NCBI RefSeq assembly: GCF_023078275.1
Contig: NC_062990.1
Span: 16,507,549-16,571,548, forward strand
Length of the DNA stretch: 64,000 nt
DNA from: Leguminivora glycinivorella
Lineage: Eukaryota; Arthropoda; Insecta; Lepidoptera; Tortricidae
Reading direction: 5' to 3'
Positions 1 to 9,279 of this stretch are shown here, piece by piece (within the stretch, counting starts at the first letter, position 1; each line of letters begins with the position of its first letter). A program made the translations under genes and the position numbers. Below the pieces are notes generated by a model. That model had not been told where the DNA came from. It did not search any database and worked only from the letters and a program-made list of their open reading frames with translations.

Positions 1-57
1 TGTTTCATGAAAATCGGTCAATATGTCGGGTTTTTTTTTTTGTTTTCAATATCGTTA
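1..57. repeat. interspersed repeat fragment
   Basis: The first bases (TGTTTCATGAAAATCGGTCA followed by an AT-rich run) match a stretch at 37151-37203, where the same motif follows a tract of short T- and G-rich repeats. It is the end of an unclassified interspersed repeat cut by the window edge. Confidence 0.55.
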
Positions 58-204
58 TTTTATCACAGAGTTGCCACGGCTACCTTCTGTCTCAATCATC
101 ATGCGACATGCTACAAACGAGCGGAAATGCTACAAGAATGAAATTCTACATTATTCATATAAACATTTTGCAAAAACAGCCAGCATTTTGTACTCTTACA
201 TATA

Positions 205-385
205 CGTACATACATACAGTCACGCCTGTATCCCGTAAAGGGGTAGGCAGAGCACATGAAACTTCTCAAATTTCAGTGCCACTCTTGGCAATTAAGGGGT
301 TAAAAGAAAACAAACTTGTAACAGTTCAGTAACAGGTTACTAGCCTCTCGCCTACATCACACTTTGACCCATATCCCACAGTATA
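205..385 (+). repeat. GCCTGTATCCC repeat family, copy 1
   Basis: Member of an interspersed family of about 180 bp recognised by CACGCCTGTATCCC, GGGGTAGGCAGAGCACATGA, CAGTGCCACTCTTGGCAA and CCCATATCCCACAG. Other copies or fragments lie at 20812-20870, 24376-24530 and 39630-39760 (reverse) and at 53436-53535, 53690-53905 and 56632-56815 (forward). No coding potential is seen. It is probably the 3' part of a retroposon. The copy at 56.6 kb has a visible target duplication, which supports retroposition. Confidence 0.6.
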
Positions 386-629
386 TCGTTGTACTTTTAT
401 AAATAAATAAAATAAAATAAATATTGGGGACACCTAACTAGGGAATGCAATCCCGATCCCGCGGGATCCCGATCTCGCGAGATCTCGTGTAAATTTTCGG
501 GATCAATCCCGACGCATAATTTGACGAGATCCCGTTCGGGATTGACGGGATTGGGCGGCAGTGGCCAGCAACGCTACACACGTCCAATCCAGATAATTAT
601 GATGGTTTATACTTTTCCAGCTAGGTTTA

Positions 630-893
630 TGTGGGGGATATCCCACAGGTCTAACACTATATAGCAGAGATCTATAGCACAAGGAAACCAAGAAAGTGTA
701 CACTAGGAATTTATTCAATGTTTACATGAGAACTGTTATTGACCGACTGACTTACAAAACGTAAACAAACATATCAAAGAATCGGTTGCTATACCAAATA
801 CAAAATATGACAGTATTCCTTTAACAGCCAGTACTGTGGCCTCTTAGGCACAACTCGATTCTATCGAATATCTCATTAGCATTATATTCAATA
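630..893 (-). repeat. Copia 3' LTR
   Basis: A 264-bp long terminal repeat that by eye appears identical to 4690-4953. On the element's own (minus) strand it starts TATTGAATATAATG and ends CCCACA. An AATAAA polyadenylation signal is visible near 709 (minus). Near the outer end is the palindrome TGGGGGATATCCCACA. The outer flank is GTTTA at 625-629, matching 4954-4958. Confidence 0.93.
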
Positions 894-905
894 CGCCCCC
901 TTAAT
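894..905 (-). other. polypurine tract of the Copia element
   Basis: On the minus strand the sequence just before the 3' LTR is TTAAGGGGGCG. It is a purine-rich primer for plus-strand synthesis in the expected position. Confidence 0.6.
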
Positions 906-992
906 GTGCATATTCAAAATAAATTGTAACACAATAAAACATACAAACAAACTAAAGTGATATCAAAGAACAACTATTAAAAATGTAAACAA

Positions 993-3900
993 TTAACAAG
1001 CAATGCCCAAACCGCGCATGCACGTATAATGCTTTTCTCTAGGCAAAGCCTTCGTTAATATGTCGGCGAGCATTGAGTCGGTCGGTAAATACTTTAACTC
1101 AATACTCTTATTGTCCTTTAATACACTTCGCACAAAGTGATACTTTATATCAATATGTTTGGACCGAGAATGAAACATTGGATCGCTCGCAAGACATATT
1201 GCCCCCTGATTATCTACATGTAAAGATAATGGTGCATACTTACGTAACCTAATTTCAGTAAGCAAACTGTTCAGGTATATAGCTTCCTTCATTGCCGATG
1301 CCAAGCTTATATACTCCGATTGACAAGATGAAGTGCTCACACATCTCTGTTTTTCTGATCTCCAGCTTACACAACCAGCTCCTAACATAAAAACATAACC
1401 AGAATAAGAACGCCTATCTATCAAACAACCTCCCCAATCAGCATCCGAATAACCATGCAATGATTTACCTGTCTTTTTGTAAATAAGTCCATATTGTTTC
1501 GTATGCTTCAGGTATCTCAAGACACGCTTTGCTGCATTCCAACATTCCTCGTTAGGGCAATCCAGGAATTGACTCAATACAGCCACCGTATTCGTAATAT
1601 CAGGTCTCGTTCCCGTAGAAAGATACATCAACGAACCTATAATTTCGCGATATGGGTATTGTTCACGCGCACTGCACTTATTCACCGGTTTTTCTATCTT
1701 TTGCTTAAATTCCATAGGCGTAGATATCGGTTTACTTTCATTCATATTAAATTTAATTAACAAATCGTCAATATATTTTTGTTGTGACAATTTCATTCCA
1801 TTGTCAAATCTGTCAAACTCTATGCCTAACATATACTTCGCAATGCCATAATCTTTCAATTCAAACTTTTCGGCCAGTTCCTTTTTGAAATGTTCGATGC
1901 ATTCACCTCTTTGCGATGCGACGAGTATGTCATCCACATAAATTAATACAAAGAGTTTAGTTTGCGAGTCTATATTTTTAAAATAAAGGCATGGCTCATT
2001 TAAAGATGCTTGCAATCCCATGCACTTCAGCTGTTCATCCAGTCTGATGTTCCACTGTCTACCAGCTTGTTTTAGGCCGTACAGCGACCTCTTGAGCTTG
2101 CATACATTGCCTCCAGACCTCAGGTTGCATAACAACTTGCTAGCTCTTTCATATATGAATGAACCTGGCTGCTCCAATCGTGTTAAATCTTGCAAACATT
2201 CGTCAAGAAGATCTGGTACTTTCATGTATATCTCTTCTTCTAATAATCCATTTAAATATGCCGTATTTATGTCCAACTGATGAATTTCAAGATCCAGTTC
2301 CACTGCAAGTGCAACTAATAATGTTACTGAATCAAGTCTAGCGACTGGCGCAAAGGTTTTCTGGTAATCGACACCGTAACGTTGGCTAAAGCCTTTCGCC
2401 ACCAGTCTAGCTTTCTTCTTCTCAGTCTTGTCGATATTTAACTTCGTCGTTAAAATATATCGGCAACCAACGACATTTCGGCCCATGGGTTTCTTGACGA
2501 TATCAAAAGTGTCGTTTTTAATTAAACTTTTGACTTCTGACATTATTGCATCCTTCCATCCTTTTCGCTCGTTACCTGATAAGGCCTCTTTCAGACTAAT
2601 CTCGGCAACTCCAACGAAATCTTCGCAGTCTCCATACTCCTCAGTTGACTCAAAGCCTTCTTCCGCAGAAACCTCTGGTTCTGTGGCAACTTCTGGCTCT
2701 GCGATAATCTCTGGCTCTACGACAATCACTGGCTCTACGATAACAGGATCCGGTTCCACGATAACTGTGTTGTATATCTTCCGAGGACGCCCAACATGAC
2801 CTCTTTCCAGTCGCGGTCGCCCTGGACCTCTCTTCACTATCCTCCCCCCATCAACATGAACTTCATCTTGATGATGATCATGTTGAGATGGTTCTGCAAC
2901 AGTACCTGGATCATCTGTCATTTGACGAGCTTCAACAGGAACATCGTCTTCTCTCTCGGGTTCAGGATCAGGATCACTCGATGACCTTATGTACACATCC
3001 TCGTGATCAGAGATCTGTTCTACCGGATTTCCACTAGTCTGAGCCGGATGGAACTCTACATCTACCGATAAAGATTGATTTGTAGTATTTGCCGATCTTT
3101 TGTTATCGATTTCAAAACTCGATCCGTTTCTTTTCTTCACGTTTATCTTCACGTTATGTTTGATTTTTAACTTTTCATTGCATAGTCCACTCGAGCTAGA
3201 AAATGGCAACCTGCTTATTTTTCCTTTCGCACAAATTTTACAATCATACAATTCAGTTACATCTGACATCTTTAAATTCATGCCAGATTTATTTAAAACT
3301 CGGACAAGATCTTTCGCATTTAAATGACCAAGACGTTCGTGCCACGACCATACGTCAACCTTTCGCTCAGAAATCGCTGACACTACACCACAATGTTCCT
3401 CGACGTAATATAAATTACCTTTACGATTTGCGACCAATTTAGTATTACCATAGCTATCTTGAACACTAGCTATATTTTTGTTGAACGTAATGCTATAACC
3501 TTGATCGGTAATTTTTGCTACTGAAATCAGGTTACATCGCAAATCCGGAACAAATAATGTATTTAGCAATTGCACTTCAGTTTTAGAACCATTATCACAT
3601 GAAGAAAATCTAACTGTCCCCTTACCTTGTACGTCTGTGCTCGAATTCGTTGCTAAATTTAGCTTACCGGACAACGGTAGTAATGAAGTACCAAATCTAT
3701 CTGCATCGTTACACAAATGTGACGTACACCCACTGTCAACGATCCAATTTCCATTCTCGTTCCCAACAGCATTAACATCTGAAACACAATTGAATGTTAC
3801 AAAATTGGAATCAACATCATGTAAATCACTTGAGTTCGACACATACTTTGCACTATCATTACGTTGTTCCTTCTTCTTTTGAATACAATCCGAGGCTTTA

Positions 3901-4622
3901 TGACCGTGTAAATGGCATTTGAAACATTTATAATTGAATTTTGACCTAGCCTGCTCTGGGGCATCACATGCGCGTTGACGTTGCTCTATGCCACTCTTTG
4001 GCTTAGAAGATCTCTTTCCTCTTACAAGAAGTGCCTTATCTACACATTCTTTCTGATTTCTGGAATGTTCCTCTTCTAAAATCTTCACTTTCAGTGCGTC
4101 TGGCTTTGGCAATTCATCTCTAGATTCTATTGCACATCTAAAATTGTCAAAACTAGACGGTAAACTATACAGAAGCATTATAGATATCAAATCGTCAGGC
4201 ATTTCAATGTCCATGTCAGATAATTGGCTTATAATGTCGAAAAATCTCATAACATGTTCCATCAAATCGCCGTTTTCATCCAATTTACGCAGCAACAACT
4301 CTTTCAACAGTGTAGCCTTTTTCGCAGGTCCTTTGGAAGCATGAATATCCTTTAACTTTAGCCATACGTCACGCGATGTCTTGCAACCTCTCAGGTGCCT
4401 CAATTCACTCGGAGTTATGGATAAAATTAGGTCAGACTTAGCTTTGGAATCTCCTGTCTCCCATTTCGCTACTTCGGCTTCTCCACTTTCTACAGCTGGC
4501 TTCTTGATACTCCCATTCACGTATCCCCAGGCGTCGTTTTTTATTAACACTGCTTCTACTTGGATCTTCCACGTCTCATAATTACTCTCGTTGAGTTGGT
4601 CAATTTTCACAGTACTACTCAT
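993..4622 (-). CDS. Copia gag-pol polyprotein, integrase core deleted
   Basis: An uninterrupted frame of about 1209 residues. The ATG at 4622 is chosen because the conserved Copia gag start (MSSTVKIDQLNESNYETW) begins there; the open frame runs further into the LTR. In order: gag of UBN2 type (about residues 1-205); zinc knuckle CFKCHLHGHKASDC (about 235); aspartic protease motif WIVDSGCTSHLC (about 300); pre-integrase zinc region ending CKICAKGK (about 470). The integrase D,D-35-E core expected next is absent, and the frame passes directly to an acidic proline-rich linker. Then come the reverse transcriptase, with LDINTAYLNG and LIYVDDILVA (catalytic YVDD), and a Copia RNase H with YSDADWGGC and HIDIKYHF. 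Copia proteins are usually near 1400 residues, so about 200 are missing. It can still make reverse transcriptase but should need integrase supplied in trans. Confidence 0.92.
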   Translation of the reverse strand: MSSTVKIDQLNESNYETWKIQVEAVLIKNDAWGYVNGSIKKPAVESGEAEVAKWETGDSKAKSDLILSITPSELRHLRGCKTSRDVWLKLKDIHASKGPAKKATLLKELLLRKLDENGDLMEHVMRFFDIISQLSDMDIEMPDDLISIMLLYSLPSSFDNFRCAIESRDELPKPDALKVKILEEEHSRNQKECVDKALLVRGKRSSKPKSGIEQRQRACDAPEQARSKFNYKCFKCHLHGHKASDCIQKKKEQRNDSAKYVSNSSDLHDVDSNFVTFNCVSDVNAVGNENGNWIVDSGCTSHLCNDADRFGTSLLPLSGKLNLATNSSTDVQGKGTVRFSSCDNGSKTEVQLLNTLFVPDLRCNLISVAKITDQGYSITFNKNIASVQDSYGNTKLVANRKGNLYYVEEHCGVVSAISERKVDVWSWHERLGHLNAKDLVRVLNKSGMNLKMSDVTELYDCKICAKGKISRLPFSSSSGLCNEKLKIKHNVKINVKKRNGSSFEIDNKRSANTTNQSLSVDVEFHPAQTSGNPVEQISDHEDVYIRSSSDPDPEPEREDDVPVEARQMTDDPGTVAEPSQHDHHQDEVHVDGGRIVKRGPGRPRLERGHVGRPRKIYNTVIVEPDPVIVEPVIVVEPEIIAEPEVATEPEVSAEEGFESTEEYGDCEDFVGVAEISLKEALSGNERKGWKDAIMSEVKSLIKNDTFDIVKKPMGRNVVGCRYILTTKLNIDKTEKKKARLVAKGFSQRYGVDYQKTFAPVARLDSVTLLVALAVELDLEIHQLDINTAYLNGLLEEEIYMKVPDLLDECLQDLTRLEQPGSFIYERASKLLCNLRSGGNVCKLKRSLYGLKQAGRQWNIRLDEQLKCMGLQASLNEPCLYFKNIDSQTKLFVLIYVDDILVASQRGECIEHFKKELAEKFELKDYGIAKYMLGIEFDRFDNGMKLSQQKYIDDLLIKFNMNESKPISTPMEFKQKIEKPVNKCSAREQYPYREIIGSLMYLSTGTRPDITNTVAVLSQFLDCPNEECWNAAKRVLRYLKHTKQYGLIYKKTGKSLHGYSDADWGGCLIDRRSYSGYVFMLGAGCVSWRSEKQRCVSTSSCQSEYISLASAMKEAIYLNSLLTEIRLRKYAPLSLHVDNQGAICLASDPMFHSRSKHIDIKYHFVRSVLKDNKSIELKYLPTDSMLADILTKALPREKHYTCMRGLGIAC

Positions 4623-4667
4623 TTCCGCTGAAAATTTCTTCCTTTTACCGTTAACACTATTCTTGAA

Positions 4668-4689
4668 TCGTACGAGGGACCATAACCAC
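4668..4689 (-). other. primer binding site of the Copia element
   Basis: Immediately inside the 5' LTR the minus strand reads GTGGTTATGGTCCCTCG. This resembles the Copia-type site complementary to an internal half of initiator tRNA-Met (GGTTATGGGCCC in Drosophila copia). Confidence 0.6.
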
Positions 4690-4953
4690 TGTGGGGGATA
4701 TCCCACAGGTCTAACACTATATAGCAGAGATCTATAGCACAAGGAAACCAAGAAAGTGTACACTAGGAATTTATTCAATGTTTACATGAGAACTGTTATT
4801 GACCGACTGACTTACAAAACGTAAACAAACATATCAAAGAATCGGTTGCTATACCAAATACAAAATATGACAGTATTCCTTTAACAGCCAGTACTGTGGC
4901 CTCTTAGGCACAACTCGATTCTATCGAATATCTCATTAGCATTATATTCAATA
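4690..4953 (-). repeat. Copia 5' LTR
   Basis: The 264-bp partner of 630-893, with no difference noticed. Transcription on the minus strand would start here. Its outer flank GTTTA (4954-4958) is the target duplication. Confidence 0.93.
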
Positions 4954-5588
4954 GTTTAGACGAGCAATTAAATTTGCAGAAGTTGACTTCCACGAGTGAC
5001 TTGCGTCGTGTAAACAGCTAACTTCTGTATTTTTTCAACTTTCGCTAGCTTGCTGCAAGCTCTGCGTGTAAACATCAAAAAATAGACTCGGCAAGTAACT
5101 TCTGCAATTATCGTAGGTTGTACAACTTGCACGTTTAGACGAGCAATAAAACTTGCAGAACAATACTTTTGCAATGTAATGTCCATGTGTAAACAGTCGC
5201 TGCAAGTTGACTTCTTGCAAGTTTTACAACTTGCAACACTTGCCGCAAGTACAACGTGTAAACACATTTTAGATATCCCTGCAATAACTTCTGTGTTTAT
5301 TTTGTCGACGGAATAAAGTTTTCTTGCTGGCATGTCGGATAGAAAAGTTTAGATCCGTGACAAAGTCATCAAATTGATATCGCACTATGAGCAACATGGA
5401 TAATTATGGGACACAAAGTGTAGATTATCGAAACAAAATTAGGAAAAAAAACCGGCCAAGAGCGTGTCGGGCTCTGAGTAAACCTTTATTAATTTTTAAA
5501 TACCTATCCAACAATATATCACATGTTGGGGTTGGAATGAAAAAAAATATCAGCCCCCACTTTACATGTAGAGGGGGTACCCTAATAA

Positions 5589-5692
5589 ACAAGGATCGTT
5601 AACTGCGAGCGAAATCCATTGGAAGTACTAGGTTGCTAACTGGTTGTCATACGTCATTTCAATGGATTTCGCTCGCAGTTAACGATCCTTGC
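5589..5692. mobile_element. 104-bp palindromic MITE with TAA duplication
   Basis: Near-perfect inverted repeats of about 31 bp start CAAGGATCGTTAACTGCGAG and surround a short loop. TAA flanks both sides (5586-5588 and 5693-5695). The matching place in Harbinger copy 2 (about 7432) is empty, proving an insertion after the copies separated. It is a Harbinger-type or similar MITE. Confidence 0.8.
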
Positions 5693-6505
5693 TAATAAAA
5701 CATTTTTTCCATTTTTTATTTTTGCACTTTGTTGGCGTGATTGATATACATATTGGTACCAAATTTCAGCTTTCTAGTGCTAACGCGGTTACTGAGATTA
5801 TCCGCGGACGGACGGACGGACAGACAGACATGGCGAAACTATAAGGGTAGGGTAGTTGACTACGGAACCCTAAAAACAGCTTTGCTGCAGCTAATCTAGC
5901 AGCAAAAAGCAGGCAGCGAAAATTGTTTTGAACTTGATAGGTTCAGTAGTTTTTGAGAAAAATACGGAAAACTACGGAACCCTACACTGAGCGTGGCCCG
6001 ACAAGCTCTTGGCCGGTTTTTACAATTTTTTTATACCGTGAAGGTTCTTCTTCTCGTAGTTCGATTAATAAATTGCGTTGTATTCCTATAACATCTCGTC
6101 TTAAAATCCAATCTTTTACCCCCTTCCGATTCTTCCGTGTTTTCTTCCCAACTACTATTATTATCGCCGCAGATGCACGCATTTTACTATGAGCGGGCAT
6201 TTTTAATTTGTAAATACTTGTGGTATAATCGCCAACACACTTATCCCATTTAAACACGTATGCAAGAACTTGCCAGGAAGATCTTGCTAATAACTTCTAA
6301 AAAAGACTTGCGACAGAAAAATTGCAGGTAGTCTAAACAGATCAACGATTTGATGCAACAAAAGTTACCACAAGTTATTGCTAATATAAACAGTCCTGCA
6401 AAATCTTCCAGCAAGAACTTGCTTGTCAGCTTGCAGATGTAACTTGTGCTACAAAAATTGCATGTAGTGTAAACAAAAACGCAAGTTATTGCTCAATTTA
6501 TTGCA

Positions 6506-6564
6506 GCAAGAACTTGCTCGTCTAAACCTGGCTAAAAGCCAGGTTTAGACGAGCAAGTTCTTGC
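6506..6564. repeat. head-to-head transposon ends forming a 28-bp hairpin
   Basis: The right end of Harbinger copy 1 (GCAAGAACTTGCTCGTCTAA onward to GGCT) is followed by AAA. Then comes its exact complement (AGCCAGGTTTAGACGAGCAA onward to CTTGC). The arms match over 28 bp with a 3-nt loop. The second arm is a stray right end in inverted orientation, not a left end. Confidence 0.85.
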
Positions 6565-6574
6565 TTGCCTCTAA

Positions 6575-8266
6575 AGCCAGGTTTAGACGAGCAATTAAAT
6601 TTGCAGAAGTTGACTTCCACGAGTGACTTGCGTCGTGTAAACAGCTAACTTCTGTATTTTTTCAACTTTCGCTAGCTTGCTGCAAGCTCTGCGTGTAAAC
6701 ATCAAAAAATAGACTCGGCAAGTAACTTCTGCAATTATCGTAGGTTGTATAACTTGCACGTTTAGACGAGCAATAAAACTTGCAGAACAATACTTTTGCA
6801 ATGTAATGTCCATGTGTAAACAGTCGCTGCAAGTTGACTTCTTGCAAGTTTTACAACTTGCAACACTTGCCGCAAATACAACGTGTAAACACATTTTAGA
6901 TATCCCTGCAATAACTTCTGTGTTTATTTTGTCGACGGAATAAAGTTTTCTTGCTGACATGTCGGATAGAAAAGTTTAGACCCGTGACAAAGTCATCAAA
7001 TTGATATCGCACTATGAGCAACATGGAGAATTATGGGACACAAAGTGTAAAGATTATCGAAACAAAATTAGGAAAAAAAACCGGCCAAGAGCATGTCGGG
7101 CCACGCTCAGTGTAGGGTTCCGTAGTTTTCCGTATTTTTCTCAAAAATTACTGAACCTATCAAGTTCAAAACAATTTTCCTAGAAAGTCTTTATGAAGTT
7201 CTACTTTTGTGATTTTTTTCATATTTTTTAAACATATGGTTCAAAAGTTAGAGGGGGGGGACGCACTTTTTTTTCCTTTAGGAGCGATTATTTCCGAAAA
7301 TATTAATATTATCAAAAAACTATCTGAGTAAACCCTTATTCATTTTTAAATACCTATCCAACAATATATCACATGTTGGGGTTGGTATGAAAAAAAATAT
7401 CAGCCCCCACTTTACATGTAGGGGGGGTACCCTAATAAAACATTTTTTTCCATTTTTTATTTTTGCACTTTGTTGGCGTGATTGATATACATTATTGGTA
7501 CCAAATTTCAGCTTTCTAGTGCTAACGGTTACTGAGATTATCCGCGGACGGACGGACGGACGGACGGACAGACAGACATGGCGAAACTATAAGGGTTCCT
7601 AGTTGACTACGGAACCCTAAAAACAGCTTTGCTTCAGCTAATCTAGCAGCAAAAATTGTTTTTAACTTGATAGGTTCAGTAGTTTCTGAGAAAAATACGG
7701 AAAACTACGGAACCCTACACTGAGCGTGGCCCGACACGCTCTTGGCCAGTTTTTACAATTTTTTTATACCGTGAAGGTTCTTCTTATCGTAGTTCGATTA
7801 ATAAATTGCGTTGTATTCCTATAACATCTCGTCTTAAAATCCAATCTTTTACCCCCTTCCGATTCTTCCGTGTTTTCTTCCCCACTACTATTATTATCGC
7901 CGCAGATGCACGCATTTTACTATGAGCGGGCATTTTTAATTTGTAAATACTTGTGGTATAATCGCCAACATACTTATCCCATTTAAACACGTATGCAAGA
8001 ACTTGCCAGGAAGATCTTGCTAATAACTTCTAAAAAAGACTTGCGACAGAAAAATTGCAGGTAGTCTAAACAGATCAACGATTTGATGCAACAAAAGTTG
8101 CCACAAGTTATTGCTAATATAAACAGTCCTGCAAAATCTTCCAGCAAGAACTTGCTTGTCAGCTTGCAGATGTAACTTGTGCTACAAAAATTGCATGTAG
8201 TGTAAACAAAAACGCAAGTTATTGCTCAATTTATTGCAGCAAGAACTTGCTCGTCTAAACCTGGCT
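6575..8266. mobile_element. Harbinger-like non-autonomous element, copy 2 (complete)
   Basis: A 1692-bp element bounded by 20-bp inverted repeats AGCCAGGTTTAGACGAGCAA and flanked by TAA at 6572-6574 and 8267-8269. The first 330 bp and the last 290 bp contain many copies of AACTTGCA and CAAGAACTTGC motifs in both orientations. GTTTAGACGAGCAAT recurs internally near 6770. The middle holds a separate foldback repeat (7076-7757). No open frame resembles a transposase. Confidence 0.78.
7076..7757. repeat. foldback repeat with GGAC microsatellite, inside Harbinger copy 2
   Basis: The left arm begins AAACCGGCCAAGAGCATGTC and continues CTCAGTGTAGGGTTCCGTAG. The right arm, ending near 7757, is its inverted complement (CGTGGCCCGACACGCTCTTG). 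Between them are a (GGAC)n tract near 7547-7570 and the phrase ATGGCGAAACTATAAGG. A shortened version is in copy 1 (5445-6021). A left-arm-plus-GGAC version occurs alone at 57046-57634, so this is an independent repeat family captured by the Harbinger-like element. Confidence 0.65.
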
Positions 8267-8275
8267 TAAGACAAG

Positions 8276-9279
8276 TTGATCTGGCTACAGAATACCAAAT
8301 GATTATATCGAAACTAAGAAAATGCGTCAAACTTTTTAGGAATTCTCCTACCAAGAATGATATGCTTCAGAATTATATTCAGCAAGAGTTTGGCAAAACA
8401 ATTTAGCTGGTTCTTGACTGCAAGACACGTTGGTCTAGCCTATGCAACATGATAAGTACATACAATAGAGTAAAGCAATGTGTAGCTAAGACCTTAGTTG
8501 ACCTCTTGCTCAGTTCTAATTAAGACTATTTTTTCACGGATGGAGAACACGCTGTCCTTATCGATTTGGTAAATACATTTCAGCCAGTGAAATTGGCTGT
8601 TGAGGTATTGTGCCGTCGAGATACTGATTTAGTAAGTGCAGAACATACATTGCGTTTCATGGTTCGAAAGCTAGAAGACCTAAAAACTCCTCTCTCAGAA
8701 AAGTCTCTTCAATGAATAATCGTATCTCCGAGCGTCGCACAAAAGCAACTGCAGTGCTGATATATTTAAGAAATCCGAACAATTATCAAGAGGACTTCGA
8801 GCAATGGAAAGGCAACGAGACTTCAATTACCAAGCAAATATCTCATAAGAAAAGAAATAAAAAATATAATCACCCGATTATACAGTAAAGAACCAAACCA
8901 AGCAGATATTAATACGGCAGTACTAATCGAAGATGACTTGCCTCTTTCAGTGATTGCAGAGGATTTAAATTTACGTGCTGCACAAACTAATACATCGCTG
9001 CAAGAGGAATTAGAAGAAACTCTAAGAGCGTCCAAAAGTCCTTTTACACGTATATCCACGAACTTGGACAAATTAGAGTCTACCATAAAAAAAGAAATGG
9101 ATTTATTTGAGTGTGGAGGAACAAGGGGGCGATTTTTGCAGATTACATATAATTGCTTCGCCACGCTGTTGCCAACCAGTGTAGAGTCAGAGAGGGCATT
9201 CTCAGCAGCTGGGTACTGTATTGCTACGGACATAAGATGTCGTTTAGCAGATGACACAATTAATACCCTTTGTTTTTAA
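8276..9279 (+). pseudogene. degenerate hAT transposase, C-terminal half
   Basis: The plus-strand translation in shifted frames gives hAT motifs in the right order. These are a CKTRWSSLCNM block near 8419-8450, a block PVKLAVEVLCRRD near 8585-8625, and the C-terminal dimerisation signature PTSVESERAFSAAGY near 9170-9215, followed by RCRLADDTINTLCF up to the stop at 9279. Stop codons and shifts occur before 8850. The final part (8938-9279) is an open stretch of 113 codons. The N-terminal zinc finger and first catalytic region are not found. It lies inside the hAT inverted repeats, so it is the element's own dead transposase. No function is expected. Confidence 0.85.

Larger units (their letters stand above)
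630..4953 (-). mobile_element. Ty1/Copia LTR retrotransposon lacking the integrase core
   Basis: This is a 4.3-kb element on the minus strand with two apparently identical 264-bp LTRs and a 5-bp target duplication, GTTTA. A primer binding site resembling the internal initiator-tRNA-Met site of Copia (minus TGGTTATGGTCCC) lies next to the 5' LTR, and a purine-rich tract lies next to the 3' LTR. One long open frame encodes gag-pol, but the integrase catalytic domain is missing. The insertion falls 11 bp into the terminal repeat of a Harbinger-like element. Identical LTRs imply a recent insertion. Confidence 0.93.
619..6533. mobile_element. Harbinger-like non-autonomous element, copy 1 (interrupted)
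   Basis: Its right end is the 20-bp terminal repeat ending CTAAACCTGGCT at 6533. Its left end, AGCTAGGTTTA, is at 619-629 and continues at 4954 after the Copia insertion, with one mismatch to the left repeat of copy 2. The body (4954-6505) is nearly identical to copy 2 (6575-8266). The exceptions are a deletion of roughly 240 bp near 5472 and an inserted 104-bp MITE. The subterminal zone carries many AACTTGCA-type motifs and an internal repeat of GTTTAGACGAGCAA. No transposase is seen. Assignment to PIF/Harbinger rests on the TAA duplication of copy 2. Confidence 0.7.

Noticed and set aside
4968..5333. 121-codon minus ORF, repeated at 6595-6960
   Set aside because: It is part of the Harbinger-like non-coding subterminal repeats; the peptide is a reading of AACTTGC motifs and has no domain.
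8823..9257. 144-codon minus-strand ORF
   Set aside because: It is antisense to the hAT transposase relic, whose plus-strand C-terminal signature is clear.
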